The notes beneath the pieces are model-generated. The model was given only the letters and a program-made list of their open reading frames with translations. It was not told where the DNA came from and searched no databases. The translations under genes and the position numbers were made by a program. 64,000 nt of DNA from Globodera rostochiensis (lineage: Eukaryota > Nematoda > Chromadorea > Rhabditida > Heteroderidae), in assembly GCA_018350325.1 (NCBI GenBank), contig JAEVLN010000001.1, positions 5,299,254 to 5,363,253 on the forward strand, in the 5' to 3' direction. The first letter of the stretch is position 1. Each line of letters opens with the position of its first letter. Of the stretch, positions 15,783 to 26,999 are shown in pieces.

Positions 15783-16768
15783 TTAATTATTCTGTCCGTG
15801 AACGCGTTCAAATGTATGGACATAATCTGCTGCCGCCCACCTGGTGAGTTGCTGGTGGATGTACGCCTTTGCCTTTTTGGGAATGATTAAACTTTCATTT
15901 CCCCCTAAAATCACTTTGTAGGAGTCCTTTTTGTATTTGTCCAGGAAAATGTCGTAATTTCCGTTGTTTCTGCAAAAGCTCGGCTCACTCGCATCTTCGC
16001 ATTTGAACGCCAACTTTTGACCTGCGCATTCTTTTATCTTCGTTGCGTCGCCCCTTTCACTTCACAGCGTACCTTTCTCGTAACTGAACGTACAAATTAG
16101 CCATTTAATTCCCTTACCCCTCGGGGGACAGTTAATTTCGGCCCAACTCACCAGAAGTTGAAGCACATAATGCCGAACCCGGACTGTTCGCAAGCGTTGT
16201 ACCTTCGGAGTCAAAACTTCGCCATTTGTCCAAAGAGTGACCGCCCTCCCATCAAATGCTTCCCACTGACCTGGCCTTGTGGATGCTGGCACACGTTTTC
16301 TTGTACTGTGCCAATGTTTTTTTTGAAGACCATTCCCGGCACATTACCTGAAAGTTGGACCCAATCGGCTCTTCCGAACCCGTCTTCGGGAGAGTCCACG
16401 AGCGGTCGACCGCTTTTATCAGCCGATTCAGCCTTTGCACGTCCATCTCCGCCACTCGAATCGGCCGATTTGCATTCGCCCGGACGGCACTTTGGGTGAG
16501 CGTCGGGCCGTTCGGTCTGTCCCGGTCCGTCGACTGCCTGAAAATGCAGAATTCGACGCCCGCCAGTGTGTAAAGTAAGGCCGACCGACCATTCTTTGGT
16601 CCTCTCGACTGCCCTCTCCAACGCCTCGCTCATTCCTTTGACCCCTGGGGGGCGAAATGTGAGAAAAGGGAAAGAAAACTTACGGTTAGTCCACACAGCG
16701 GCGGAGAATTTGGACAATAAAGTGACACACAAAATGAGAACAGCAGAGGTCGAAGTAGCCAATGGCAT
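15783..16768 (-). CDS. secreted Cys-rich protein, family unknown
   Basis: ATG 16768 starts a signal peptide (MPLATSTSAVLILCVTLLSK, cleavage likely near FSAAVWTN). Six or seven short exons can be joined in phase: VKGMSEALERAVERTKEW, then VAEMDVQRLNRLIKAVDRSW, YKKTCASIHKARYNACEQSG, FGIMCFNFC, YEKGQKLAFKCEDASEPSFC and a long C-terminal exon with YDIFLDKYKKDSYKVILGGN and ending FERVHGQNN. The mature part has Cys spaced C-x10-C-x8-C-x3-C, then two more, suggesting three disulfides in a small extracellular domain. The total is about 225 residues. I cannot assign a family. In a plant-parasitic nematode such a protein could be a secretion-gland product, but nothing in the sequence shows that. Confidence 0.55.
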
Positions 16769-16875
16769 TTTGCAGTAAAGCGACAGCGCAGTTTATTCTC
16801 AAAAATCGGCTTTTGTGCCTTTTGATGCTCACAAATCAAATTAACGTTCAGAGTCTGCTTAACTTATTGCTGAGC

Positions 16876-17257
16876 ATGGGAAGACAATTACTGCTTTTTG
16901 AGTCTTCAGAAGTTAAATTGAGGGGGGGGGGCTAAAAATAGCGAATGAATGGACTCCACGGGAGGGGGACTCTTCGCATTGTACCCCCCCCCCCCCCGTC
17001 GACCGCCCTCCCCTCAGCCATTCGTCGGCCGAAATTTGTCCAAGTTCATAAAACCCGAGGAGAGGAATAAAGAGGACGACCCAATTCGGTGTTGGCCAAA
17101 TATGCAAACAAAACTTTGCTGGTCAACAGTCCCAGAATCAAAGACGGAAAAGTACGCATGGGAAGACACACCAAAACGCTGGCAGGAAAGGGAAAGATTT
17201 ATCAGAGAGTTGAAAACTGTCACAGAACCCAAACAACAAAATGTTGAAAAAGATTAA
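16876..17257 (+). CDS. small hypothetical protein tail to tail with SF3B2
   Basis: Exon 1 (ATG 16876) gives MGRQLLLFESSE. An intron with long G and C runs (about 16912-17019) joins in phase 0 to PFVGRNLSKFIKPEERNKED, DDPIRCWPNMQTKLCWSTVP and RWQERERFIRELKTV, stop TAA at 17255-17257. This gives about 90 residues, charged, with paired Trp and Cys residues, no membrane segment and no signal peptide. The composition looks like a real conserved protein rather than a shadow frame, but I do not recognise it. The stop lies 4 bp from the SF3B2 stop on the other strand, so the two 3' UTRs must overlap. Confidence 0.42.
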
Positions 17258-17261
17258 CGGT

Positions 17262-20154
17262 TCAGAACTTGAACTCTTTGTATTTTTTCGTCGAGGACGA
17301 AGCCTTCTTCTGTTCCTGCACCTTTCTTTTGCGCTTAAGTGCAAAATTATAATATTACCCAACAACAGAAAATCACTCCCTCACATTTTGCTTTGCAGAA
17401 TGCTCAGCCACCTGCAAAATACCAATGATTAACACAATTAAAGAAACAATGTGTTCACCATATCTGAAAAGTCCTCTTCATTTTCCATCCGGATTTTTGC
17501 TTGCTTTCGAAGCTGTTCTTCGTATTTGCGCTCAAGTAGTCCGCCTTGGTCTTCGAGTTCCTCGGGGTTAAGAGAGACTTCCACGCCTTCATTCGGCACC
17601 GGAATCTTGCGTTGCTTAAACCAGGGGGAATAAATGTTTGTCGGAGATCCTCTATTTAGAAAATCAAATGAGTCATTTATAGTATGTATTAGGAATTTAT
17701 AACAATTTGTAAAATTCCTTTTTCTTAAAAGTCCACCTTTTAATCGAAAATAAATAACAAATTAACATACAGCGGCAATGTCGTACACGTGGCTGGTAGC
17801 CATCAGCTGAGTCGCAACTCGGTCGACCTTCTTCTCGGGCAATATTGTGTAAAGCGGAGGTGCGGGCGTATCGGAGCCAGCAATACTAAACTTTTTCCAA
17901 ATCTCCATCAATGCAATAACAAACAAAAATGAAAGGCAAACATTTGGGTCCCTTTTTGGTTTAATTTAACCATCCGGCTAACAACTAACCGTTAGACTAA
18001 AAAGAATACTCGACCTGTCATCCATTGTTCGTTTCTTGCGCAATTCAATCGTCGAGCTCGGAGTTTCAACGCCTGGCACCGTCGTAATACCACTTGGAGT
18101 TGCAAAACTGTAAGCGTATGTATGAGTGAGTCAACAAGCCATGCCCCAACATTCCAAAAGGTGGTCACCCTCCACAATTAATTACCCTTCAGTCGGTGCT
18201 GGCGTTGTGTACCCGCCATCAGAAGGAGGAGGTGGCACAGCACCAGTGCCATCCTCGTCTTCCTCCTCCAGGTCGCTTTCCTCGTCACTTTCTTCCTCGT
18301 CACTTCCAATTTCGCCCCAGTGGCGACGCTCAATTCTTGACTCGTCAACGTCATCAGCAACTTGAGGAGCCTAACGCAAATTGCCAATTCCGTTAAGGTG
18401 TAAAGAACTTTATAAGGAATTCAAAAACCAATTTAAGTCAATTAACAAAGGAGGATTTTAAATTTCCAGCAGAACTCACATTCAGTCCAAAAACGTCACC
18501 GTACAACGGCTTTCCATATTCGTCGACCGGTGGCTTTCCCCAACCTCCAGCTAAAAATAAAAGTGATTATTTGGCAGAAAACAAAATTAAAATTGACCAT
18601 GATATCCAAATGCACACCCCTCCGGGATCGGACAGTTGAGGCCTTGGATTTTCAAATTTGGGTACGAAGGAGGCGGTCCATAACGTTGCATTGCAATAAG
18701 CCATGGCGGAGGAAATTTATTCGAATTCTTAACAGACGAAAGTTAAAAAAAAAAGAGCTTCCGGAAAGAATACCGGCCCAACGGGCATTCCCAGCGCGAT
18801 TCGAAGCTCGTCCGACAAAGTGCCCGGCTTTTTCTCCCGCATCTGTGCCTCTAACTCCTTTCCCTCGTAGTAAAGCTCGCCCATCTTCGTCATTTGCGGC
18901 TTGGTCTGCCACTTGAAAAACGCGTCGTGCAGTTTCTGGTAGTCGATGTCAATTCTGCCTAACTTTGGTCGGGTTCGTTCGCGCATTTTGTTCTTCAACG
19001 ACTGATGTTCCTCCTTTTCCCACATGGTCTCGCGCATCTCCATTATTCCGGTCCTCTTTATAAACTCCGGCAATTCAAATGGCGGTCTCTCAAAGCCTCT
19101 TTTGCCAGCCAAATATTTTCTTTTTGCATTCCAATGACGCGGAACCATCACGGTGTTGCGGTAAGCTTTAAGCTCAACGAGAAGAAATGGATCGCGAGAA
19201 GTGACATCCGCCCATTCTACGACGTCGGCCCGTGGTGTACTCTTACGGGTAACAAAAATTAACTTTTTTTAATCACTTTTTTAATCAAAGAAGTAAATTG
19301 CCAAAACTCCCCCCCCCGGCCAAGTCCGGAACACGTACACTTCCCAAAATAAAGGCCTTACAGCTTTCAAGTCCGCCATTGACGGTTGCAACGCCAATCG
19401 CGTCTTCTTTCGGCTCATTTTCTGCGCTTCACCTGCTTCCTCAGCTTCTTTCTTAAAAAACAAAATTAAAACAGTGATAAAAGCCCTTTTCTTCTCATTC
19501 ACCCGTTTCTGATTTAATTCTTCCTGAAGAATTTGTTCTGAAATGGCGGCTTTGCTGAGCGTATCTTCGGGCACTTCAGTCCGAATTTGACGGTATTGCT
19601 CTTCACGTTTTAATTCTTCTTCCGTTTTTATCTAAATGAAATTTAAAGGTTTGAACACAAACAACTTGTTTTTTACCTTAAATGCATCAAAAATCCTTGA
19701 AAAGTATGAAAAATTTGGATCCTTCACGTCGAGATCAGGGCCTTCTCCCACATATTCAATTTGAACGGAAAGGTCGTCGGCAGAAACCTTCTTCTTTTCC
19801 TCTTCTTTCAAACTTTCCTTTCTTTGGACTTCTACTTCCTTATTTTCTTCAACCGCTTCCGCAACGTCTTTTTTCTCCTCTGTTTCATTTGTTGCTCCTG
19901 CTACTGCCTCATAAGCACTATCAGTTTCAACATTCAATATTTCAGAAACTTCTTCCAGATCTCCGTCCAATGTAGAAAGTGTTTTCACTTCTTCTCGACT
20001 CTTTTTCGTCTTTTTGGATCCATTCTTCTTTTTGTTCTTCTGTCGTCGTCGCTCCTTTTCCTAAACTAAGAATTAAACAGAAAATTGTCGAAGTTTATAC
20101 CCGAATTTCCTTATTAGAAAGGAGATTATTAGCTTCATCTTCCGAGCTAGACAT
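17262..20154 (-). CDS. sf3b2: splicing factor 3B subunit 2 (SF3b145)
   Basis: This U2 snRNP protein contacts SF3B4 and the branch-site region. ATG 20154 gives MSSSEDEANNLLSNKEIR, then a Lys-rich stretch and a Glu-rich acidic region. IEYVGEGPDLDVKDPNFSYF and SRIFDAFK match the conserved SF3B2 centre. Then come KKTRLALQPSMADLKA and the DUF382 core VPRHWNAKRKYLAGKRGFER, PPFELPEFIKRTGIMEMRET, RIDIDYQKLHDAFFKWQTKP and LSDELRIALGMPVGP. PSP-domain exons follow (QRYGPPPSYPNLKI, GGWGKPPVDEYGKPLYGDVF), an acidic serine-rich block (18180-18370 on the plus strand), and a C-terminus STKKYKEFKF with stop at 17262-17264. Exon order and length agree with the family. Confidence 0.96.
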
Positions 20155-20204
20155 TGGTCAAATTATATCTTTAAAAACATTTTTGCAATTAAAATAAAAT
20201 AGGT

Positions 20205-20747
20205 TCGAACGATCAGATTTTTAAGTTTAACTTATTGGCGAGAGACCCGGGGCAGGGTCATTAAATCCGGATTTTCCGGACAAGAAAACAGCCCTAAAAT
20301 GGCGTCACCGAGCAACAAAATTCAAATGACAGATCGCCAAGATTTTAAACTCTGACAGAACGCCAAGATTTTTAAAACAAAACATCCAAGAAAAAAAAAA
20401 GCCAAAAAATTTTACAGAAAACCCTGTCCGGGTATTAAAAAACCAGGATTTCTGGCCCGGTATGATTAAGCTGAGAAAATCCGGAACGGCTTTTTTTCCA
20501 AAATTCCGATTTCTACATTTCATTATCACAACAGAGAGGAAAATCCCGGAGAAGGATTTTTAAAATGACCAAGCACGATTTACCAGGATCACTGATTTTC
20601 AGAATATCCTGATCCTGGTGTTTCGGCGAAATACCAAGATCAAATCCAGGGCCGGATCTAGCTCCTGTCCGGGCTCTAATCACTCACTACTCGTCGATCA
20701 TTTCAACAAATTGCTTTTTTTGCATTAATACACTCCTAGGAAATAAT
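20205..20747. other. spacer between SF3B2 and RMDN
   Basis: This is a divergent-promoter spacer. It holds several degenerate copies of a CCGGATTTTCCGG- or AAAATCCGG-like phrase (for example 20264-20280, 20477-20490 and 20555-20565), which suggest a decayed repeat. No open frame with protein character is present. Confidence 0.5.
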
Positions 20748-21935
20748 ATGTTCCGACGTTTTATTCAGTCCGCCCCCAAAATTGCAAAGGTATGCGGGGG
20801 AGTTGGACTGTCCGCGGTTGGGGTCGCTGCAATTCCGGATGCTGACTTGAAAAAGAAGCCGGGTTGGTATCAGGGCACGGTGCATCATCTTGAGAAAATA
20901 TTGAAGGAGCTGAGGTCTTTTTTCGAATCTTATTTAATAATGGCTTAATGAATTCGTCTTTCAGCACCTACGCATTCATTGAAAACAATGATTTATTGGA
21001 CCACGCAAAAGACGTTCTGATGCGGTATTTTTTATTTTTCTTCTAACAAGAATAATTTAATTTAGCTGTGAGAATGTTAATAATTGTGAAATTTCCTGGC
21101 GTCTCGGGCGTGCTCTGACAGAAAAGGGTGATTTATTTTCTGTGGTTGACGCCGAGAATCGGTTGGAATACTTCACTAAGGTCGGGCAGTTGGACATCGT
21201 TGAAGCAGTCAATGAACATCCATTTAGGCAATTCCGCACTTCCAAAAGGCATTTACACTCGAACCGAAGAACGGAAGTGCGGGAGCTCACAAATGGTACG
21301 CGATCACTCTGAAAAGGCTGAAAAAGGTCACTTCCCGACACCCGTACGTGAAAAATGCGGACAAAGAAATCTTCGAGCATTTGGAAAAAGCTCATCAAAT
21401 CGACCCGAAAGACGCCGTCACTTGTCATTTGCTTGGTTTTTCATTTTGCTTATTTGTTAAATATGCCTATTTAACGTTAAGGTGTCCAATATTTCGAGAA
21501 GGGGCGTCTTCCGGAGGCTTTGAAACTTTTTCAAACCGCAGAAGAGCTCAAAGTACGCTTCGTTTATAGTATTATACAACGTTTCTCTTTTATAATTTAA
21601 GAAGGATTACTTTCCCGCAAATGTTTATTACCTTGGGCTCGTTCAACACAAACAAAATAAACGCGACGAAGCTTTGGGCACAATGAAGAAGGTTCTCCAA
21701 CTGCACGCGAAAAACAAATATGACAGGAAGGTGAGTTGGGCTGCAAGTTAATTAAGCGTGGCCAAACAGACCCTTCGGTCATTTAGTCCAATCCCTTGGG
21801 GGGTTCGTTTCCTTTCTAAGACTTTTTAGCCAAAATTAATTTATGCTATTGCAGGCCAAGGGGGATGCTCGAGCAATTCTCTACCAGAAGTACAAGCAGA
21901 CCCCGGAGAGTGTGAACCCGTACCCGGATTACTGA
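20748..21935 (+). CDS. rmd: regulator of microtubule dynamics (RMDN/RMD-1) TPR protein
   Basis: ATG 20748 gives MFRRFIQSAPKIAKVCGGVG and a weakly hydrophobic stretch consistent with mitochondrial or membrane targeting, as in RMDN1/3. Exons then encode TYAFIENNDLLDHAKDVLMR, CENVNNCEISWRLGRALTEK (the RMDN WRLARA-type first repeat), HLEKAHQIDPKDAVTCHLLG, VQYFEKGRLPEALKLFQTAE and YFPANVYYLGLVQHKQNKRD, ending QTPESVNPYPDY with TGA at 21933-21935. The repeats are TPR-like and sit in the order known from the family, whose C. elegans member binds microtubules and affects chromosome segregation. The exon around 21150-21350 is the least certain. Confidence 0.84.
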
Positions 21936-22066
21936 GGCGGAAGAAACGTTTCGGGTCGGACTGACTTTCTTTTGTAGGTAATTTGTGATTTCGCTCTGTT
22001 TCGAATGTTTATTCCGTAGTTGAAGACAAATAAATCAAAAACTCTGAGTTTATTTTCATTTGACTG

Positions 22067-23414
22067 TTAAATGGGCGAGTCCCTGTGGGGCATAAACACG
22101 CGTCGCCTTCGGTTTTGAGCCTGGGCTAATCTTTCGGCCTCGCACTGAAGTTTATGCTCAATCCGGTAGCCTATCCTCATCTGTTCCACACAAAAATCGC
22201 CCAAAGCGACGAGCGCGTCTCGCAAGTCGGCACCATTTCCTCCATTCTCCGTCAAAACGTCAATCAATGCTTGAGTAAACGACTAAAAGTGTTTGTGTCT
22301 TGGAGGGCTAACTAACTTTTGATCCGATTTTAGGTTTTAACAAACGGAGTGTGGGGTATTCCCTCCCCTCCCCCTCCCCCAACCTTCCAATATGGGCTTT
22401 TGTAGGTGACGCCGGTGTAGTTGACGTGTCTTCCGCCGAGTTGCTTGACGATATTGGGGTATTCGTTGGGTTGCTTAACCGGAGGGAACCTGGAGGTGTT
22501 TGCTGAGAGTGGTGGCATTTGTCAAATGGCTCATCACGTGGACAAGGGTTGGCTCGAAGGTCTAAAATGGACCGCGAATTTCGATGGAGCCGTGCGGTAA
22601 TCCACGAACGTTGACGTGCCCCTTGAACACCGGATGTGACCTGAGCCCGTTGATGGAGACGTTCTTCAGAGAGAATAAGGCCAAATTGCGCGGGTCGAGT
22701 TGGAAGATGCGTAGCAGGATTCGAGTCTGGGCAATTACTGCATTAATGGCCATCCCCGGAGGGTCGCCAACCGCAATTTCCGTCTCCGCATTGTTCGCTG
22801 CTTTCAACGCCGCCTTCCACACTCTGCGGACCAATCCGATCTGATGGGGGTTTAGGTCTCCGCTGATGTTGAACATTGGTTCGGTGGATTGCCTAAATTT
22901 TGGTTGCCAACTCAACGTTTGGTGTTCGGTCTCCCCGTAAATTGTGCCTTAGGCAACTTTTTTCCGCTTCTCCAATGGCACCAACACCGCCGAGGACAGA
23001 ATTGATGTAGGAATTGCTGCTCGAACTTCGTGAGCTGGACGGCGAGTGCATTCCGCTGAACAAAGACACAAAAAGTCCTTGGGCATCTCCCGTCTCACCA
23101 ACCTTTGCTCCAAACTGTGGCTCCGGTTATACCTTAAACACAAACAGAGCGTCATAACATTGCCCTTCCCAGTCCAACCTGGTCAATTGGTTCTGCTGCT
23201 GAAGTGCCAGCCCGACCATGCCATTCTTTGCTACCCTCCCACGGTCCAGCAACTTTGTCGGGATGGTTGTCTCGTTACCCTTATGCTGTCGTTCTGCCTG
23301 CGATGTCACTGTATTTTTGTTTGTCCGTCGCGGTGATTTCGAGCCGAAAGATTCGTTCCTTTTCATGAATAATCGCTGTGAGACCTCCTGGCCGGATGAG
23401 TCCGCGTTTCCCAT
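22067..23414 (-). CDS. nematode globin, probably N-myristoylated
   Basis: The globin fold is seen in SGDLNPHQIGLVRRVWKAAL (helix A), ILLRIFQLDPRNLALFSLKN (helices B-C), GLRSHPVFKGHVN (helix E with distal region), NIVKQLGGRHVNYTGVTYKS (helix F, proximal His) and ALIDVLTENGGNGADLRDAL with ALGDFCVEQM (helices G-H), stop at 22067. The likely start at 23414, MGNADSSGQEVSQRLFMKRN, has Gly2 and Ser, an N-myristoylation signal seen in several C. elegans globins, followed by a long polar N-terminal extension with a Ser-rich patch (HSPSSSRSSSSNSYINS). Splice joins of the two exons between the extension and helix A are not settled. A C-terminal extension of about 40 residues is Arg-rich. Function in oxygen or redox sensing is inferred from the family. 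Confidence 0.74.
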
Positions 23415-23479
23415 TCCTTCGGGGGGTTTCAATTTGCCCTGCAGGGGAAGGGGAGGGGAGAATGTTCAATTACCACCAC

Positions 23480-25200
23480 CCTTCGGCAAATTTTTAGGGG
23501 AGAGAAAGTCTGAGGGGGGGGGGGGGGAAGGGAAAATGCCGTTGTTGCAAGAGAGGGGAACATCGCATGAAATTTGGAAGAGCAACCGCTCTTCGTCCAT
23601 CGCTTTCCCAAACTCTTCCCCCCCCCCCCAACTATTGGCCACAAATCCCTCGGGATTTGTGAAGGAGTCGGGGCGGGGAGAGAAGTGATTGTTCATCCTC
23701 ACTATCGGCAGGAGGATTCTTCGGAAGCGAACATTGGCATAAAGAGAAAAATGAGCCGATTTGGAGGAGGAGGAAGAAAAAACGTCACTTTCCCGTCCCG
23801 CCGCCCGCTGACATCGAAATGTTCTTTTTGCGACGATTGGAGGGGGGGGGGTCAAAACATTAAAAAAAAGAATCCGCTGATCCTTTTAAGTAAAATGCCA
23901 AAAATGAATGCGGATTCCTTCCCGAGCTTTTGAGTTTCCTTCTCGGCTTTTTCTTGTTTCCTTCCTTCACGCCCTTTCGCTTTGTCGTGTTTGTCCACTT
24001 ACATTCATTACCCCTCCCTTTGATCTTCCCGCTAATTAATTCAAACCCCCCCCCCCCCGCGGCCTTTCGTTTGCGCATTACTTATGGCAATGTAAACTTT
24101 GAACCAAAGGAAACGCTCCAAGCAGTGAAAAAGCACTTAAAAGAGGGAAATATTGGATCAAAGCGCCGAAGGGTCGCAAACTCCGGGAATTCTACGACCC
24201 TTCCGGGGAGCCTGCCACTGATTATTTCCGATCGGTCCCTTTGTCCGCCAATTTATGGCCCCAATTGGTTCTTCTTATCGCAGCGTGGCAACCCGTCGAC
24301 CCCAAATTCATCTGTTGGCTCGCGACTGAATATTAACTCCCGACGACTCCACTCCCGACCGCCGTCCGTCGATAAGGACGGGGAGAAGGGCAAAGAGAGG
24401 GGGGGGGGGCACCCTTTTAGTGGTCGGAAGGGCATATTTTGGACAAAATATGTGCGGTGGGGGGGACATGTGTGAAGTAATGAGGGAGGGACCCTATCAG
24501 GCAGAGATTATCCGACCCGGAAATCGTCAAACCCCTCGGGGGTGATTCCTTTCCTCTCCAAATACCCCCCCCCCCCACCTTCTCTACTGCCTGATGGCAT
24601 ATTTTTTCGGCGACGCAAAACTATGACGAAAAAGGCAAAACGTGTCAAAGAAGTGTGTGCGAACTCCAAAGTGAACGCTCTTTCCCCGACGGATGTGAAG
24701 GAGGATTCTTCGGAAGCGAACATTGGCAAAAAGATAAAAGTTTGTCCACTTAATTCATTACCCCTCCCCTCCCTTTCATCTTGCCGCTAATTAATTCAAA
24801 CTCAAAGCTCCCCCCCCCGCCCTTTCTCAACCGCCAAAGTTTCCTCCAATATTTGATAAACACAAAATTTATTCATGTGCAAAATAGGGAAATGAATGCT
24901 GGAAAACAAACAAACAAATTAAGGCAATAAGAAGTGGCCGGAATGTACAAAACGGGAGGGGGGGGGGGGATTACTGTGGGGGGGGGGGGAAGTGGGGGAG
25001 GACCCGTTGATTGGATGAGATGGGCGATTTTGTGGTGGGATTTGGTGGGGGGGGGGGGGATCCGAAGTGTTGTGATGAGATTAAAGGACAGTTCGTTTGC
25101 GCATTACTTATGGCAATTTAAACTTTGAACCAAAGGAATTTCGAAGGTTTCGAGCGTAACGCACAAAGTGATAGAGAAAGGTACAAAATGAGCATCGATT
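23480..25200. repeat. spacer with duplicated segments and G/C homopolymers
   Basis: Three segments occur twice. GGAGGATTCTTCGGAAGCGA with about 20 more bases is at about 23711 and 24703. GTTTGTCCACTTA...ATTCATTACCCCTCCC...GCTAATTAATTCAAA is at about 23989 and 24739. GTTTGCGCATTACTTATGGC with about 23 more bases is at about 24069 and 25095. The order is the same in both sets, so this is a diverged direct duplication of about 0.75-1 kb with different insertions. G or C runs of 8-12 bases are scattered between. Frames across the copies translate to similar short phrases (EDSSEANIG), but no complete gene emerges. Confidence 0.6.
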
Positions 25201-25214
25201 AAGTGAGTGATGGC

Positions 25215-26979
25215 TTATAAATGTTGACAGCACATTTCCCCCCCAATCTCCTCGTAAAGGCCCGATTCCCTCGAGCCGCCCCGGCACGGCCGGTCGTCCG
25301 ACCTCGTCGGCTTCCGGCTTCCCATGGCGGACATTACACTTTCCTCCAAATGTTGCCGACTTTGCGGTCCGATTCGAAAGGTCGGCTCGCACACGTAACG
25401 TGCCGATTCAATGTCCACATGCTTTGACGATGTGCGGGTGGACGGCGATTCTGTTGTTGTTTTTAGTCTTGGGATAGTCGAGATTGGCGGAACAGCGGAA
25501 GAAGAAGAAGAAAAGGAAGCGGAGGAGGGCGGCGGAGGTCGGAAGAGTCGCCGGGAGGTGATCAGAGAGAAGAGGAAGGCGAACAGAAGGAAGAGCAGCA
25601 AAAAGATTGGGACGGAGAGGGAAGAAACGGGCACCGATTGAACGGACGAAGAGGGGGAACAGGGCGAATCAGATGAACGTGCCAATCTGAAATGGCACAA
25701 AGTGAGTGTATTTTGATGTATTTGCGTCCAGATTCCCAACCTACCCCCGAGGGGTTCCTTTGTCCTTCAGCATTCTATCGGCTTCGAACTCCTCCAACTT
25801 CTCTTGACACAGCTCCCCTCCAAAGCCTTTCCGACAAACGCATCGAAATGCACTCGACCCGTCAACGCAAATGCCCCCGTTTTGGCACGGCTTCATCAGA
25901 CCACATTCGTCCTCTCTTTCCCCGCACAAAATTCCCCGCCATCCGTGCGGACATCGACAGACGAAGCCGATGGAACTGTTCGGGTCAATAACACACGAAG
26001 CGCCTGAGGCATCGAATTAAAACAAAATCGTCTGAAGGGACCGACCATTTTGGCAGCTGTTGACGCGACAGTTCTCCCAAGGTTGGTCGCATATTTGGCC
26101 AGCCCATCCGCTGGCACAAAGGCAAAAGAAAGGCGGCACTCGTCGATGCCGTGACGGAATTGGGGAGGACGAGAACGGCGAGGGCGAGTCGGCACAGGAA
26201 CCTCCGTTTTGGCAGGGCAAATCCGCGCATCCCTGCGTGACACGAGCCTTAATTAAATTAAAATTAAATTTGGTCTTCAAAATGAATCCGTCTCATAAAA
26301 CCTGGCAGAATTGACCGAAGAATCCGGGCGGACATTCGCAGCGAAAACCGGTGACCGAATTCAACATTAACTGCTGAATTGGAAGTTTGCCTTGGGGGAG
26401 GGGCGCAAATTCGGAGGATTTCTTACCGGGACACAGCGGGCGCCGTTCCGGCACGGCCTTTCGGCACAGCCGGTCAGCCTCCTCTCGCAGTTCCTTCCCC
26501 CGAATCCCGACGGGCATTCGCAAGTGTAAAAGCCTTCGGGATTGTTTAGACAAGTCGCTCCATTTTGGCACGGCGAATGGCGGGCACAGAACTCCAAATC
26601 TGAGGGGAAAGTCAGAGAGTGCCGTCAGGGGAGGGACCTTCCGACGCTTTACCTTTCTCACAAAATTGCCCCCCTTTTCCCTCGGGGCACGCGCAACCGC
26701 CCGGCACCTGACAAAAGCCCCTGCAGCGACTGTTCGTGACACACTTTAAGGGGCAGAGGTTTATTCGCAAATCTTTTAAACACGCACTTTTTCACAGCGA
26801 ACTCCATCAAAGCCCGGCGGACAAAGGCATTGGGTGCCATCGGAGGAGCATTTGCCTCCGTTAACGCAGAAACAGGACGACGACGAGGCCGACGACGCCG
26901 AGGAGGACACTGACAATGATTGGGAGAGAGAGCTTTGCCACAGAACAACAGACAGCGGAAGAATGAAAGAACAACTCAT
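25215..26979 (-). CDS. EGF-repeat single-pass membrane protein
   Basis: ATG 26979 starts a signal peptide (MSCSFILPLSVVLWQSSLSQ) followed by a Ser-rich stretch. EGF modules follow in order: CFCVNGGKCSSDGTQCLCPP, one ending CACPEGKGGQFC, CARHSPCQNGATCLNNPEGF, CAERPCRNGARC, FRCECPPGFFGQFC, CADLPCQNGGSC with CLCASGWAGQIC, CRVNSCQNG, and CGLMKPCQNGGICVDGSSAF with CVCRKGFGGELC. A transmembrane segment (VPIFLLLFLLFAFLFSLI) is followed by basic ITSRR and a cytoplasmic tail of about 120 residues, Ser/Pro-rich, ending GLYEEIGGEMCCQHL with stop at 25215. The architecture resembles Delta/Jagged- or DLK-like membrane ligands, but I see no DSL domain. A role in Notch-type signalling is only inferred. A YEEI phosphotyrosine-like motif is near the end. 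Confidence 0.78.
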
Positions 26980-26999
26980 TAATAGCAGTTTTGGGCTAA

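Noticed and set aside
24542..24790. Short plus-strand frame with SEANIGKKIK
   Set aside because: It lies on one copy of the spacer duplication and has no start context, splice support or family match.
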